Assembly (NCBI GenBank): GCA_035268885.1 | Contig: DATFKA010000080.1 | Coordinates: 30,945-94,944 of the forward strand | Reading direction: 5' to 3' | DNA length: 64,000 nucleotides | Origin: DATFKA01 sp035268885 | GTDB taxonomy: Bacteria; Bacteroidota; Bacteroidia; Chitinophagales; Saprospiraceae | Shown: in pieces, positions 27,028 through 36,616 of the stretch | Layout of the letters: each line of letters starts with the position of its first letter | Position numbering within the stretch: the stretch's first letter is position 1 | Program-made: the position numbers and the translations under genes | The notes under the pieces: model-generated | What the model saw: the letters and a program-made list of their open reading frames with translations, nothing else | Databases searched by the model: none | What the model was told of the DNA's origin: nothing

Positions 27028-28281
27028 ATGACTTTTAAAGATTTAGAGATTACGCCGTCCATCCTGTCGGCACTGGAAGACTTAGGCTATACAGAGCCCA
27101 CACCCATTCAAGAACAAGCCATACCCAAAGTACTCAACCGAAAAGATTTGATTGCCTGTGCCCAAACCGGTACCGGTAAAACGGCCGCTTTCGCCGTTCC
27201 TATGATCCAACTTATTCAAAAGATTGAGTGCGACAAAAATAAACCTACGACACTGCGCGGACTGATCCTGACTCCTACCCGGGAGTTGGCCATTCAGATT
27301 GAAGAAAGCATCCGTGATTATGGTAAAAATACGGACGTAAAACATACCGTCATCTACGGTGGTGTCAAGCAACATAAGCAGGTAGCGCGCATGAAAAAGG
27401 GCGTGCATATCCTGGTCGCTACGCCCGGCCGTCTACTCGACCTGATCAACCAGGGCTATATCGACCTGGGGAACATCAAAATGTTTGTACTGGACGAGGC
27501 CGACCGTATGTTGGATATGGGCTTTATTCACGATATCCGGAAGGTGATCAAAATGATCCCCAAGCAAAGACAGTCCCTGTTCTTCTCCGCTACCATGCCC
27601 AACGATATCGTCCAGTTATCTAACACCATACTGACGGACCCCGAAGAGGTGGCCGTAGCGCCCGTTTCTTCTACCGCCGAGACCATTGACCAGTACCTCT
27701 ACTACACCAATCGTCCGGATAAGAAGAAACTCTTATTGCACATCCTGGATCAGGATCACATCGAGCAGGTGCTACTTTTCTCCCGCACCAAACACGGGGC
27801 GGATCGCATCGCCCGTAATCTGGCCAAACAAAAGATCAAAGCGGCCGCCATCCACGGAGACAAGAGTCAAAATCACCGGCAAAAAGTACTGAATCGGTTT
27901 AAAGATAAGCAGATCAAGGTACTGGTGGCTACCGATATTGCCGCCCGCGGTATTGATATCGATCATCTGGAGCACGTCATCAACTACGATGTACCCAACG
28001 AAGCAGAAACCTACGTTCACCGCATCGGTCGCTCAGGAAGGGCCGGACGAGACGGCGTTGCTATCTCTATTTGTGAGCCGGAAGAGAATGCTTACATTCG
28101 TGATATCGAGAAGCTGACGGATCAAAAAATCACTGTAGTGAAAGATCATCCTTATCCACAGACGGATAAGCCGATGACGGCTGCGGAAAAGAAAGAGTGG
28201 CGTAAAGAAAAAGAGCGCCGTAAGCAAGAATTCTTCGCGCAACGCAAGAAGAATAAGAAATCGAAAGCTTCCAGAAGATGA
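27028..28281 (+). CDS. rhlE: DEAD-box ATP-dependent RNA helicase (RhlE-type)
   Basis: This 417-residue protein carries all core helicase motifs: the Q motif in YTEPTPIQEQAIP, Walker A AQTGTGKT at about 45-52, PTRELAIQ, TPGRLLDL, DEAD in VLDEADRMLDMGF, SAT in FFSATMP, ATDIAARGIDI and HRIGRSGRAGR. The C-terminal tail is short and very basic (KKEWRKEKERRKQEF onward), as in RhlE-like enzymes. It unwinds structured RNA in ribosome assembly, cold adaptation or RNA decay. The symbol is by overall similarity and could differ from the true ortholog. A large perfect hairpin lies directly after the stop codon. Confidence 0.93.
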   Translation: MTFKDLEITPSILSALEDLGYTEPTPIQEQAIPKVLNRKDLIACAQTGTGKTAAFAVPMIQLIQKIECDKNKPTTLRGLILTPTRELAIQIEESIRDYGKNTDVKHTVIYGGVKQHKQVARMKKGVHILVATPGRLLDLINQGYIDLGNIKMFVLDEADRMLDMGFIHDIRKVIKMIPKQRQSLFFSATMPNDIVQLSNTILTDPEEVAVAPVSSTAETIDQYLYYTNRPDKKKLLLHILDQDHIEQVLLFSRTKHGADRIARNLAKQKIKAAAIHGDKSQNHRQKVLNRFKDKQIKVLVATDIAARGIDIDHLEHVINYDVPNEAETYVHRIGRSGRAGRDGVAISICEPEENAYIRDIEKLTDQKITVVKDHPYPQTDKPMTAAEKKEWRKEKERRKQEFFAQRKKNKKSKASRR

Positions 28282-28289
28282 TTTTTTTG

Positions 28290-28331
28290 TAGATTTAAGC
28301 TGTTTTGAAGCTTCAATTCAGCTTAAATCTA
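28290..28331 (+). promoter_or_regulatory. 13-bp perfect hairpin covering the region before the 28331 start codon
   Basis: TAGATTTAAGCTG at 28290-28302 pairs exactly with CAGCTTAAATCTA at 28319-28331. The 16-base spacer contains the self-complementary GAAGCTTC. The last paired base is the A of the ATG start codon of the next gene. The structure follows the helicase stop by only 8 bases, including a run of seven T. It could act as a terminator, or as a structure that hides the start region of the next message. Confidence 0.75.
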
Positions 28332-31300
28332 TGAAGAATACACTCTTACTCTTTCTACTGACTTACTCCCTACTGGCCCTTGGCCAGCCTTCTAAAGATA
28401 TTATTTCTTCCATTCCTTTTCGCAATATCGGCCCGGCCTTTATGACCGGACGCATCTCTGATGTTGCCAAGGATCCACGAAATCCAAGTACCTGGTACGT
28501 AGCTACTGCCTCCGGTAACGTTTGGAAAACCCAAAATAACGGTACCACCTGGCAGGCTATATTTGATCACTACGGTAGCTTCTCTACCGCCTGCATCACG
28601 ATTGACCCCAATCGCCCCCAGACCCTCTGGCTGGGCACGGGAGAGAACCAAAGCCAACGATCCGTCTCCTGGGGAGATGGCGTTTATAAAAGTCTCGATG
28701 GCGGTAAAAGCTGGAAGAACGTCGGTCTACCCAGGTCTGAACACATCGGTAAAATACTCGTAGACCCACGGAACTCCGAGGTCGTATACGTAGCGGCCCA
28801 GGGACCACTGTGGGCGGATGGCGGCGACCGCGGCCTGTACAAAACCACGGACGGCGGCCAAAGCTGGGAACGCGTTTTACACGTCAGTGAACAGACCGGT
28901 ATTTCGGACTTGGCCTTCGATCCCAAAAATCCAGACGTACTCTACGCGGCCTCTTATCAGCGTCGTCGGCACGTCGGTATTTTGATTGCCGGGGGGGAGG
29001 AATCGCGCATCTACAAGTCAACGGACGGGGGGGAAAGCTGGAAAATGCTCAAAAAAGGGCTGCCGGGTGGTGAATTGGGGCGGATTGCCATTGCCGTTTC
29101 TCCCCAAAAAAGCAATGTGGTTTACGCTCTAATTGCCGGATCAAACGACCGTCAGAATGGGTTTTATCGCTCCGATGATTTTGGCGAAAGCTGGACTAAA
29201 AAGAACGATTATATCGTCATTGACCCGCAGTACTACGGTGAAATCTATGCCGACCCTAATCGTTTCGACCACGTCTACTGCGTAGATGTAATCATTCATT
29301 ATACCACCGACGGCGGAGATAGCTTTGAGCGTTTGAATTCCCGCTTTAAGCACGTCGACAATCACGCCATCGTCTTTGACCCTAACGATCCGGATTATTT
29401 GATGGTTGGCTGCGACGGGGGGGTTTACGAATCCTGGGATCGGGGGGAGCACTGGCGCTACCACGACAATTTGCCGATCACACAATTCTACCGGGTAGGG
29501 CTGGATAATGCGGAGCCCTTTTACAATGTCTTTGGTGGTACGCAGGATAACTCTACCATTTTTGGACCTTCGCAGACGCTTTCCCGCCAGGGGATCACGA
29601 ATGCCGACTGGACCTTAGCCCTGGGCGGCGATGGTTTTCAGGCTCGAATTGATCCCGAAGACCCCAACACCGTATACGCCGAATCTCAGTACGCCGGTAT
29701 CGTGCGCTACGACAAACGCACGGGTAGCCGCATCGGTATCCAGCCGCAGCCAAGCCCAGACGAGGCCCCTTTACGCTGGCATTGGGATGCTCCTTTGATA
29801 CTGAGCAATCATAATGCTAAGCGGCTATACTTTGCGGCCCAGCGTCTTTTCCGCAGTGATGATCGGGGGGATAGCTGGACTGCCATTAGTGAAGACCTAA
29901 GTCGTGGAGAAGACCGCAACCAGCGTGAAGTCATGGGCAAAGTCTGGTCGCCAGAAGCGGTCTGGAAAAACGTCTATACTTCCCCTTACGGTACCATCGT
30001 CGCACTCTCCGAATCACCACTGGATGAGCAACTATTGGTAGCGGGAACGGACGATGGGCTGATCCAGATTACCGAAGACGGGGGCCAGAGTTGGCGGCGA
30101 ATGGATCGCTTCCCCGGTGTCCCGGAAAAAGCCTACGTGGCAGATGTCTTTGCTTCGCAACACAATCGCAACCTGATTTACGCCGTCTTTAACAACCATA
30201 AAGAAGGTGATTTTCAGCCCTATTTCCTAAAAAGTGAAGATCTGGGGCGTAACTGGCAGGCCATCAATCAAGGTTTTCAGAAGGATCATACGGGCTGGAG
30301 CATTATCGAGGACCACGAATCGTCCAATCTCTTATTTGCCGCTACCGAATTTGGGCTGTACGCCAGTATCGATGGGGGTGCACAGTGGACACAAATGAAG
30401 GGTGGACTACCCACGATTGCTTTTCGCGATCTGGAAATTCAAAAAAGAGAGGATGATTTAGTCGCCGCTTCTTTTGGACGCGGGATGTACATCCTGGATG
30501 ATTATCACGTCTTGCGGGAACTAAGCCAGGCCGCAGAGGGAACAACGAGCTTATTTTCGATTAGTGAAGCCCTACAATTCCCGATCAATGGGGGAAAAGG
30601 CGGTTCGCGCAAAGGGTCTTTTGGCGACAGCTACTACACGGCCGACAATCCGCCCTACGGTGCCGCCTTCGATTTATATCTGGCAGCGTCTTTCCAAACC
30701 CAAAAAGCGCGACGCAAGTCGGAAGCCCCCAATAGTTACCCTGACTTTGAGCAACTACGAGCCGAAGATTTTGAAGAAGGTCCCGAGCTGTTTTTACGTA
30801 TCAGTGATGCGGAGGGTAGCTTCGTCGCGCGCGAGCGGGTGGCTAACCGCAACGGTTATCAGCGCGTCCACTGGGGACTCAATACCAGCATAAAATCACA
30901 GGATGATCCTTCCCAAGAAATCCGTCTGAGCAAAGTTCCCGAAGGGAATTACCAGGCACAGCTTTTTGTTTTGCAGAATGGAGAACTACAAGCCTTAACC
31001 GAAGCGCAAGAATTTACCGTACGCGATCTGGATCTGACGCCAGAAGCCCCCGCTCCGGACTGGACAGCCTTTTACCACGCCGTCGCTCAGGTACAAATGG
31101 AAGCCAATGACCTAGGCGAACAGATGGAAGAAAGCCTGAAAGAATTGGCCAAAACAAAGGACCACTTACTAGAAACAGGCGAAACAGATATGGAGCAGCT
31201 AAATGCCCTGAAAGAAAAACGTCAGGCCCTGTTGGCTTTACAGTATCGGCTGAACGGTGACCAGAGCAAAGAGGAGCGATTTGAATACGCCTTGCCGGGC

Positions 31301-31438
31301 ATCCGGGATCGCCTGCGCCGGGTGTATCGAGCTCAGTGGAGCAGTAAACAGATTACGCAGACGAGTCGGGATAATTTTGAGCTTGCCCAAAGGCTTCTAA
31401 GGGAAGTGGAGGCAGTATATCAGTCACTGGAAAAATAA
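28331..31438 (+). CDS. Secreted Vps10/sortilin-type BNR-repeat propeller protein (copy 2)
   Basis: This 1035-residue protein has a signal peptide (MKNTLLLFLLTYSLLALG). The family opening is FRNIGPAFMTGRISDVAKD. About eleven Asp-box turns are visible, among them KSLDGGKSWKN, KTTDGGQSWER, KSTDGGESWKM, RSDDRGDSWTA and ITEDGGQSWRR. A conserved block, ITQFYRVGLDNAEPFYNVFG followed by GTQDNS, marks the hinge between propellers. The C-terminal third (from about 720) has a beta-sandwich region and a helical end rich in Glu/Gln. It is most similar to copy 3 (33329-36613) and more distant from copy 1. There is no T9SS sorting tail. The role is unknown; sialidase/xyloglucanase-like function is a possibility only by fold. 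The TIGR02117 gene follows 4 bases later. Confidence 0.87.
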   Translation: MKNTLLLFLLTYSLLALGQPSKDIISSIPFRNIGPAFMTGRISDVAKDPRNPSTWYVATASGNVWKTQNNGTTWQAIFDHYGSFSTACITIDPNRPQTLWLGTGENQSQRSVSWGDGVYKSLDGGKSWKNVGLPRSEHIGKILVDPRNSEVVYVAAQGPLWADGGDRGLYKTTDGGQSWERVLHVSEQTGISDLAFDPKNPDVLYAASYQRRRHVGILIAGGEESRIYKSTDGGESWKMLKKGLPGGELGRIAIAVSPQKSNVVYALIAGSNDRQNGFYRSDDFGESWTKKNDYIVIDPQYYGEIYADPNRFDHVYCVDVIIHYTTDGGDSFERLNSRFKHVDNHAIVFDPNDPDYLMVGCDGGVYESWDRGEHWRYHDNLPITQFYRVGLDNAEPFYNVFGGTQDNSTIFGPSQTLSRQGITNADWTLALGGDGFQARIDPEDPNTVYAESQYAGIVRYDKRTGSRIGIQPQPSPDEAPLRWHWDAPLILSNHNAKRLYFAAQRLFRSDDRGDSWTAISEDLSRGEDRNQREVMGKVWSPEAVWKNVYTSPYGTIVALSESPLDEQLLVAGTDDGLIQITEDGGQSWRRMDRFPGVPEKAYVADVFASQHNRNLIYAVFNNHKEGDFQPYFLKSEDLGRNWQAINQGFQKDHTGWSIIEDHESSNLLFAATEFGLYASIDGGAQWTQMKGGLPTIAFRDLEIQKREDDLVAASFGRGMYILDDYHVLRELSQAAEGTTSLFSISEALQFPINGGKGGSRKGSFGDSYYTADNPPYGAAFDLYLAASFQTQKARRKSEAPNSYPDFEQLRAEDFEEGPELFLRISDAEGSFVARERVANRNGYQRVHWGLNTSIKSQDDPSQEIRLSKVPEGNYQAQLFVLQNGELQALTEAQEFTVRDLDLTPEAPAPDWTAFYHAVAQVQMEANDLGEQMEESLKELAKTKDHLLETGETDMEQLNALKEKRQALLALQYRLNGDQSKEERFEYALPGIRDRLRRVYRAQWSSKQITQTSRDNFELAQRLLREVEAVYQSLEK

Positions 31439-31442
31439 AGGG

Positions 31443-32087
31443 ATGAGGGCCCTAAAAAAGGCAGTGAAATTATTCGGTATTCTACTGACTTTACCGGTAT
31501 TGTATCTATTAGTCGGTTTGCTTTTAAGTTTAATTCCCGTAAATACTCAACAAGCTGAAGCAAATGCTGGTGAGATCTACCTCAGTACGAACGGCGTACA
31601 CCTGGATGTGGTTATTCCCAGGACCCTTCTTTCGCCGGCATTATTACAAGATCTAGAGTATCAGTCTGACGAAGCGTATTTCGCCTTTGGTTGGGGAGAT
31701 AAAAATTTCTACCTCAACACGCCTACCTGGGCGGATATGACTATAAAAAATGCGGCGGCGGCCCTGCTGTGGAATTCTCCCAGTTTAATTCATCTGACGC
31801 GGTACCAAAATCTACGCGAAGAATGGGTAAAAGTACCGGTCAGTACTGCCCAAATAACGCGGATCAATGTGGAGCTCAATCACCGCTTCGCTTTTGATTC
31901 GAGTGGAAAAAAGATACTGCTAGCCGAACCGGGCTATTACCACAATGACCACTTTTACGCCGCGGCGGGCTCTTACCACGCTTTCCGGACCTGTAACAGT
32001 TGGATTAACGAATTATTCAAAGCGAGTGGTTTAAAGACCAGCCTCTGGACCCCCTATGATTTTGGCATCATATGGTGGTACGAATGA
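31443..32087 (+). CDS. TIGR02117 family (DUF2459) protein
   Basis: This 214-residue protein has one N-terminal membrane helix (KLFGILLTLPVLYLLVGLLL) followed by a periplasmic domain. Its markers are IYLSTNGVHLDVVIPRTL, the segment YFAFGWGDKNFYLNTPTWAD and the C-terminal HAFRTCNSWINELFKASGLK followed by SLWTPYDFGI. The Cys/His arrangement (NGVH early, RTCNSW late) suggests a papain-like or NlpC-like peptidase fold, which is inference. The family name is from memory and its function is not established. It starts 4 bases after the propeller gene, so it is likely cotranscribed. It is convergent with the FabH-like gene 6 bases away. Confidence 0.85.
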   Translation: MRALKKAVKLFGILLTLPVLYLLVGLLLSLIPVNTQQAEANAGEIYLSTNGVHLDVVIPRTLLSPALLQDLEYQSDEAYFAFGWGDKNFYLNTPTWADMTIKNAAAALLWNSPSLIHLTRYQNLREEWVKVPVSTAQITRINVELNHRFAFDSSGKKILLAEPGYYHNDHFYAAAGSYHAFRTCNSWINELFKASGLKTSLWTPYDFGIIWWYE

Positions 32088-32093
32088 TACTAC

Positions 32094-33170
32094 CTAAAAC
32101 CGATACACCACCGCATTGATATTCATCCCAGCACCAACGGAAGCGAACAGTACCAGATCACCTTCTTTGATGTCGTGCTCTTCTAATTTTCCCTTCAATA
32201 TCAGATCCAGGAGGGTGGGCACAGTGGCTACCGAAGAGTTCCCCAGCCAGGAAACCGTCATGGGCATGACGCCCGCTGGTACCGGCTTGTCGTAGAGCTT
32301 GTAGAAACGTTCAATGATGGCATCGTCCATTTTTCCATTCGCCTGGTGGATGAGGACTTTATCGACTTCGTCTACCTCAACATTGGCCTTTTCCAAAGCA
32401 GCTTTTAGTGCGGTAGGTACGTGTTGCAAAGCGTATTGATAGAGTTTACGACCGTACATTTTCAGGTAGAGTTGAGCGCCCTGATCGGTCTGCTGCATAT
32501 AACTTTTTCCCATGAACAGCATTTCGGCGTGTTGTAAAGTATCCGAACGGGTAATGTGGGCCAGCACACCACGCTTTCCTGGCGCTTCTTCTGCTTCCAC
32601 GATCACCGCCGCCGCCCCATCGGCGTAAATCATACTGTCCCGATCGTGCGGATCACAAACGCGGGAGAGCGTCTCCGCCCCGATGATTAAGGCCCGGGAG
32701 GCATCGCCTGATCTTAGAAAATAGTCGGCATGGATTAATGCCTGAACCCAGCCCGGGCAGCCGAAAGGCAGGTCATAAGCTACTGCAAAAGGATTAGCGA
32801 TCTTCAGTTTTTGCTTGACGCGAGCCGCTAGCGTAGGAACAATATCCACCTGACGGACTTTCGCATCTACATCGCCAAAATTATGAGCGACGACAATGTA
32901 GTCCAGCGTTTCGGGATCAATGCCGGCATCTTCAATGGCCCGTTGGCCGGCGATGGTAGCCATATCTGAAGTCAGCATGTCATCTTGCAGATAACGCCGT
33001 TCCTGGATCGTGGTAATGGCTTCAAATTTTTCTACGATCACTTCATTTTCTCGCTTAATCTTTTCGCCGTCGGCTTGCAGAAACTCACGGTCTAAAAAGT
33101 GACTATTGGGGATTCGCTTTTCGGGTATATAACTTCCCGTTCCAGTGATGGTGGTGTTTCGATTGGGCAT
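32094..33170 (-). CDS. FabH-like 3-oxoacyl-ACP synthase III
   Basis: This is a 358-residue thiolase-fold condensing enzyme with all three catalytic residues visible: Cys138 in LPFGCPGWVQALIHADYF, His in VLIHQANGKMDDAIIERFYK and Asn in SWLGNSSVATVPTLLDLI. The C-terminal GDLVLFASVGAGMNINAVVY is also typical. It condenses an acyl-CoA starter with malonyl-ACP. It is longer than typical FabH (about 320) and has an extended N-terminus (ITGTGSYIPEKRIPNSHFLD), as in the second, non-housekeeping FabH group of Bacteroidota, so the starter unit may differ. No other fatty-acid gene is adjacent. The HMG-CoA synthase at 44450 is a distant relative in the same fold class. Confidence 0.9.
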   Translation of the reverse strand: MPNRNTTITGTGSYIPEKRIPNSHFLDREFLQADGEKIKRENEVIVEKFEAITTIQERRYLQDDMLTSDMATIAGQRAIEDAGIDPETLDYIVVAHNFGDVDAKVRQVDIVPTLAARVKQKLKIANPFAVAYDLPFGCPGWVQALIHADYFLRSGDASRALIIGAETLSRVCDPHDRDSMIYADGAAAVIVEAEEAPGKRGVLAHITRSDTLQHAEMLFMGKSYMQQTDQGAQLYLKMYGRKLYQYALQHVPTALKAALEKANVEVDEVDKVLIHQANGKMDDAIIERFYKLYDKPVPAGVMPMTVSWLGNSSVATVPTLLDLILKGKLEEHDIKEGDLVLFASVGAGMNINAVVYRF

Positions 33171-33328
33171 AATGCACGCTATTTTTTACGTAAGAAACTA
33201 AGCCTAAAAATAAAACAGCCGCACAAGATAAGCATTCCAGATTTTAGATTTTATACAGTCGCTAATCTTCAAATCCGGAAGAGTTTAGTATATTGATCAG
33301 CCAATCCATCTACATAAAAACGGACAAT

Positions 33329-36300
33329 ATGCCAGCTCACAAGTATCTGTTACTGCTCGCGGTGCTAATTCTTTTTGCGACACCAACTGAGGCCCAAAAA
33401 CGCAATAAAAAGCAACCGGATAATTCCGAAGAGTCAAGCGATCACTATCTAAAAGATCTCTCCACCTCCAGTCTGAAACTACGCAATATTGGACCGGCCA
33501 TCACCTCCGGACGCATTGCCGACTTTGCGGTCCATCCCGATGATCGCAGTACTTATTACGTGGCAACGGCTTCCGGTGGCGTCTGGAAAACAACCAATGC
33601 CGGTACGACTTACCAACCCATTTTTGATACGCAGGGCTCCTACTCCATCGGTTGTATCACCATGGACCCCAACAACTCCAGTGTCCTTTGGGTAGGTACC
33701 GGAGAAAATAACGGCCAGCGCTCCGTGGGCTACGGGGATGGCGTTTATAAATCAGAAGACGGCGGACAAAGTTGGCAGCACGTGGGACTCAAAACCTCTG
33801 AACACATTGGAAAAATCATAGTCGACCCGCGCAATTCAGACGTGGTCTACGTCGCAGCGATGGGACCACTGTGGAGTGCCGGGGGCGATCGCGGCTTGTA
33901 CAAAACAAGCGATGGTGGAAAAAACTGGGAATGCGTACTAGAACTAGACGAGCATACCGGTGTAGCGGATCTGATCATGGATCCTCGGAATCCGGATGTG
34001 CTTTACGCCTCCGCTTACCAGCGGCGGCGACACGTTTTCACCTACGTGGGCGGCGGCCCGGCCAGTGATCTCTATAAAAGCCAAGACGGTGGTGATAGCT
34101 GGGAGAAAGCCAGTAGCGGATTACCCTCGGGAAATAAAGGCCGCATTGGCCTGGCTATTTCTAAAGCCGACCCCGAAGTACTCTACGCGATGGTGGAAGC
34201 CCCGGACGGCGGCACCTACCGCTCTACGAACCGGGGCGCCTCCTGGGAAAAACGCAGCGACTATTACGAAATGGGACTTTATTACACTGAGATCTTTACC
34301 CACCCCCAGGATCCAAATATCCTCTACTCCATGGCTACTTATAATCAGTGGTCTACGGACGGTGGCAAAACCTGGCAAACGCTGGGCGAAGACTTAAAGC
34401 ACGTGGATAATCACGCGCTCTGGATTGACCCCGATAATCCAGACTATTACCTGGTGGGCTGCGACGGTGGTATCTATGAAAGTTTCGATGCCGCCAAAAC
34501 CTGGGTATTCAAAGCCAACTTACCCATCACGCAATTTTACAAGGTAGCAGTCGATAACGATGAGCCTTTTTACAATGTCTACGGCGGCACCCAGGATAAC
34601 TTTAGCCTGGGCGGCCCCTCGCGCACTACCGATCAACACGGTATCGACAACTACCAGTGGTTCGTCACTCAGGGAGGGGATGGATTTGAATCGCAAGTAG
34701 ACCCTAAGAATCCAAATATCATTTATGCACAAGCCCAATACGGTGCGCTGGTGCGATTTGACAAAGCCAGCGGTGAGCGCATCGGTATACAACCCAAGCC
34801 CCGAAAAGATGAAAAGAGCTACCGCTGGAATTGGGACGCACCACTGGCCGTATCCGAACACGTGGATCAACGCATTTATTTCGCTGCCAACAAGCTTTTC
34901 CGGAGCGATGATCGCGGAAATAGCTGGGAAGTACTCAGCGATGACCTGACCCGCCAGATCGATCGCAACACCCTGAAGGTAATGGGACGGATACAGTCTA
35001 TAGATGCCGTCGCAAAAAATGGATCCACTTCGCCCTACGGCACCATCGTGGCCTTTTCAGAAAGTCCACTCAATGCCGATCTATTACTGGTGGGTACCGA
35101 CGACGGACTGATCCAGATCACCGACGATGGTGGGAAAAACTGGCGCACTGTGGATGCCAATACCTTACCGGATGCACCACAACTCTCTTACGTAAATGCG
35201 GTACTCACCAGCCAACACGATGAAAATGTAATGTATGTCATTTTAAACCACCACAAATACGGTGACTTTAAGCCTTACATTTATAAAACAACGGATAAAG
35301 GGAACGGCTGGACCGCCATCAGTAGCAACCTACCGGAGCGCGGCTCGGCCTACACGATCGCCGAAGATCACGTGGATGCAGATTTGCTTTTTGTAGGGAC
35401 AGAATTTGCTGGTTATTTCAGCAAAGATGGCGGAAACTATTGGAAAGAAATTAGTGGCTTACCTACCATTGCCGTCAGAGATATCGCGATCCAGAAACGC
35501 GAAAATGACTTGGTCCTGGCCACTTTTGGCCGCGGTTTTTATATCCTGGACGACTACAGCCCATTACGCGGTCTTACGAAAGAGAACCTGGCTAAAGAAG
35601 CGCATTTCTTCCCCGTTAAACCGGGATTGATGTACGTGGAAAGTGCCCCGCTGGGTTGGGATCGTACCGGCTTTCAGGGACATGCTTTCTGGGCAGCTGA
35701 GAACCCACCCATTGGCGCTACTTTCACTTATTTTATTAAAGACGAAATCGAGACCCTTTCGAAAAAACGCAAGGCAGAAGAAAGCAAAGCCATTAAGGCC
35801 GATGCCGACACGCCCTATCCAAGCTATGCCGACCTGGTAGCAGAAGAGGAAGAAAAAAAGCCTTTTCTCGAATTCATCATCCGGGATGAAGCGGGTACAA
35901 TTGTTCGTAAGCTAAGCCAGCCCTACACCACGGGAGTCAATCGGATGACCTGGAGTGGCCGACTGGCGGATCTCAGTCCGGTACGTTCCGGACGTGGTCC
36001 TTCAGATGGCTTTATGGCGATGCCCGGTACCTACACCGTAAGTATCTTATTGCACCACAATGGTGAGGCCAAAACACTGACCGATCCAGAAAGCTTTGAA
36101 TTAAAGGCACTGCAGGGTACTACCCTTCCAGCAAAAGACCGAGTAGCACTGGTTGCCTTCCAACAAGAAACCGCCGAATTACAGCGCGTTTTTTCCGGAG
36201 CCAGCAGCATACTAAATGATGCCAGTGACAAGGTAAGTGCCATGCAGCAAGCGGTAATGGCCCTATCGGCCCCCTCCGCCAAATGGTTGGGTGAATTACA

Positions 36301-36613
36301 AAAAATGGAACGAAGTATTGCTGAGATTCGCAAAGAGATGTACGGCGATCGCCTGGCCAGTCGATTGGATATCGATACCGAACCTTCCATCTCCAGCCGA
36401 CTGTCGGGCGTGGCCTATTCCATGTATAATACGACTTCTGCTCCTACCCGGACGATGCGGGACCAGATAGCCATCGTTAAAGATAAATTTAAACCTATGC
36501 TTCAAGAACTCGAAGCATTAGTGAAAGAAGGAATCAGACCAATGGAAGCCAAACTGGAGGCAGCTGGTGCGCCGTATACGCCAGGGAGAATGATTGATTT
36601 GGGTTCGTATTAA
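33329..36613 (+). CDS. Secreted Vps10/sortilin-type BNR-repeat propeller protein (copy 3)
   Basis: I take the ATG at 33329, which gives 1094 residues and a clean signal peptide (MPAHKYLLLLAVLILFATPT). The ORF could start at 33293 but would then have 12 polar residues in front. The family signature is LRNIGPAITSGRIADFAVHP. About eleven Asp-box turns include KSEDGGQSWQH, KTSDGGKNWEC, KSQDGGDSWEK, RSDDRGNSWEV and ITDDGGKNWRT. The hinge block ITQFYKVAVDNDEPFYNVYG followed by GTQDNF closely matches copy 2. The C-terminus is longer, with a Lys/Glu-rich segment near 815-870 and a coiled helical end. No T9SS signal is present. It is a paralog of 28331-31438, separated from it only by the TIGR02117 and FabH-like genes. 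Confidence 0.87.
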   Translation: MPAHKYLLLLAVLILFATPTEAQKRNKKQPDNSEESSDHYLKDLSTSSLKLRNIGPAITSGRIADFAVHPDDRSTYYVATASGGVWKTTNAGTTYQPIFDTQGSYSIGCITMDPNNSSVLWVGTGENNGQRSVGYGDGVYKSEDGGQSWQHVGLKTSEHIGKIIVDPRNSDVVYVAAMGPLWSAGGDRGLYKTSDGGKNWECVLELDEHTGVADLIMDPRNPDVLYASAYQRRRHVFTYVGGGPASDLYKSQDGGDSWEKASSGLPSGNKGRIGLAISKADPEVLYAMVEAPDGGTYRSTNRGASWEKRSDYYEMGLYYTEIFTHPQDPNILYSMATYNQWSTDGGKTWQTLGEDLKHVDNHALWIDPDNPDYYLVGCDGGIYESFDAAKTWVFKANLPITQFYKVAVDNDEPFYNVYGGTQDNFSLGGPSRTTDQHGIDNYQWFVTQGGDGFESQVDPKNPNIIYAQAQYGALVRFDKASGERIGIQPKPRKDEKSYRWNWDAPLAVSEHVDQRIYFAANKLFRSDDRGNSWEVLSDDLTRQIDRNTLKVMGRIQSIDAVAKNGSTSPYGTIVAFSESPLNADLLLVGTDDGLIQITDDGGKNWRTVDANTLPDAPQLSYVNAVLTSQHDENVMYVILNHHKYGDFKPYIYKTTDKGNGWTAISSNLPERGSAYTIAEDHVDADLLFVGTEFAGYFSKDGGNYWKEISGLPTIAVRDIAIQKRENDLVLATFGRGFYILDDYSPLRGLTKENLAKEAHFFPVKPGLMYVESAPLGWDRTGFQGHAFWAAENPPIGATFTYFIKDEIETLSKKRKAEESKAIKADADTPYPSYADLVAEEEEKKPFLEFIIRDEAGTIVRKLSQPYTTGVNRMTWSGRLADLSPVRSGRGPSDGFMAMPGTYTVSILLHHNGEAKTLTDPESFELKALQGTTLPAKDRVALVAFQQETAELQRVFSGASSILNDASDKVSAMQQAVMALSAPSAKWLGELQKMERSIAEIRKEMYGDRLASRLDIDTEPSISSRLSGVAYSMYNTTSAPTRTMRDQIAIVKDKFKPMLQELEALVKEGIRPMEAKLEAAGAPYTPGRMIDLGSY

Positions 36614-36616
36614 GGC

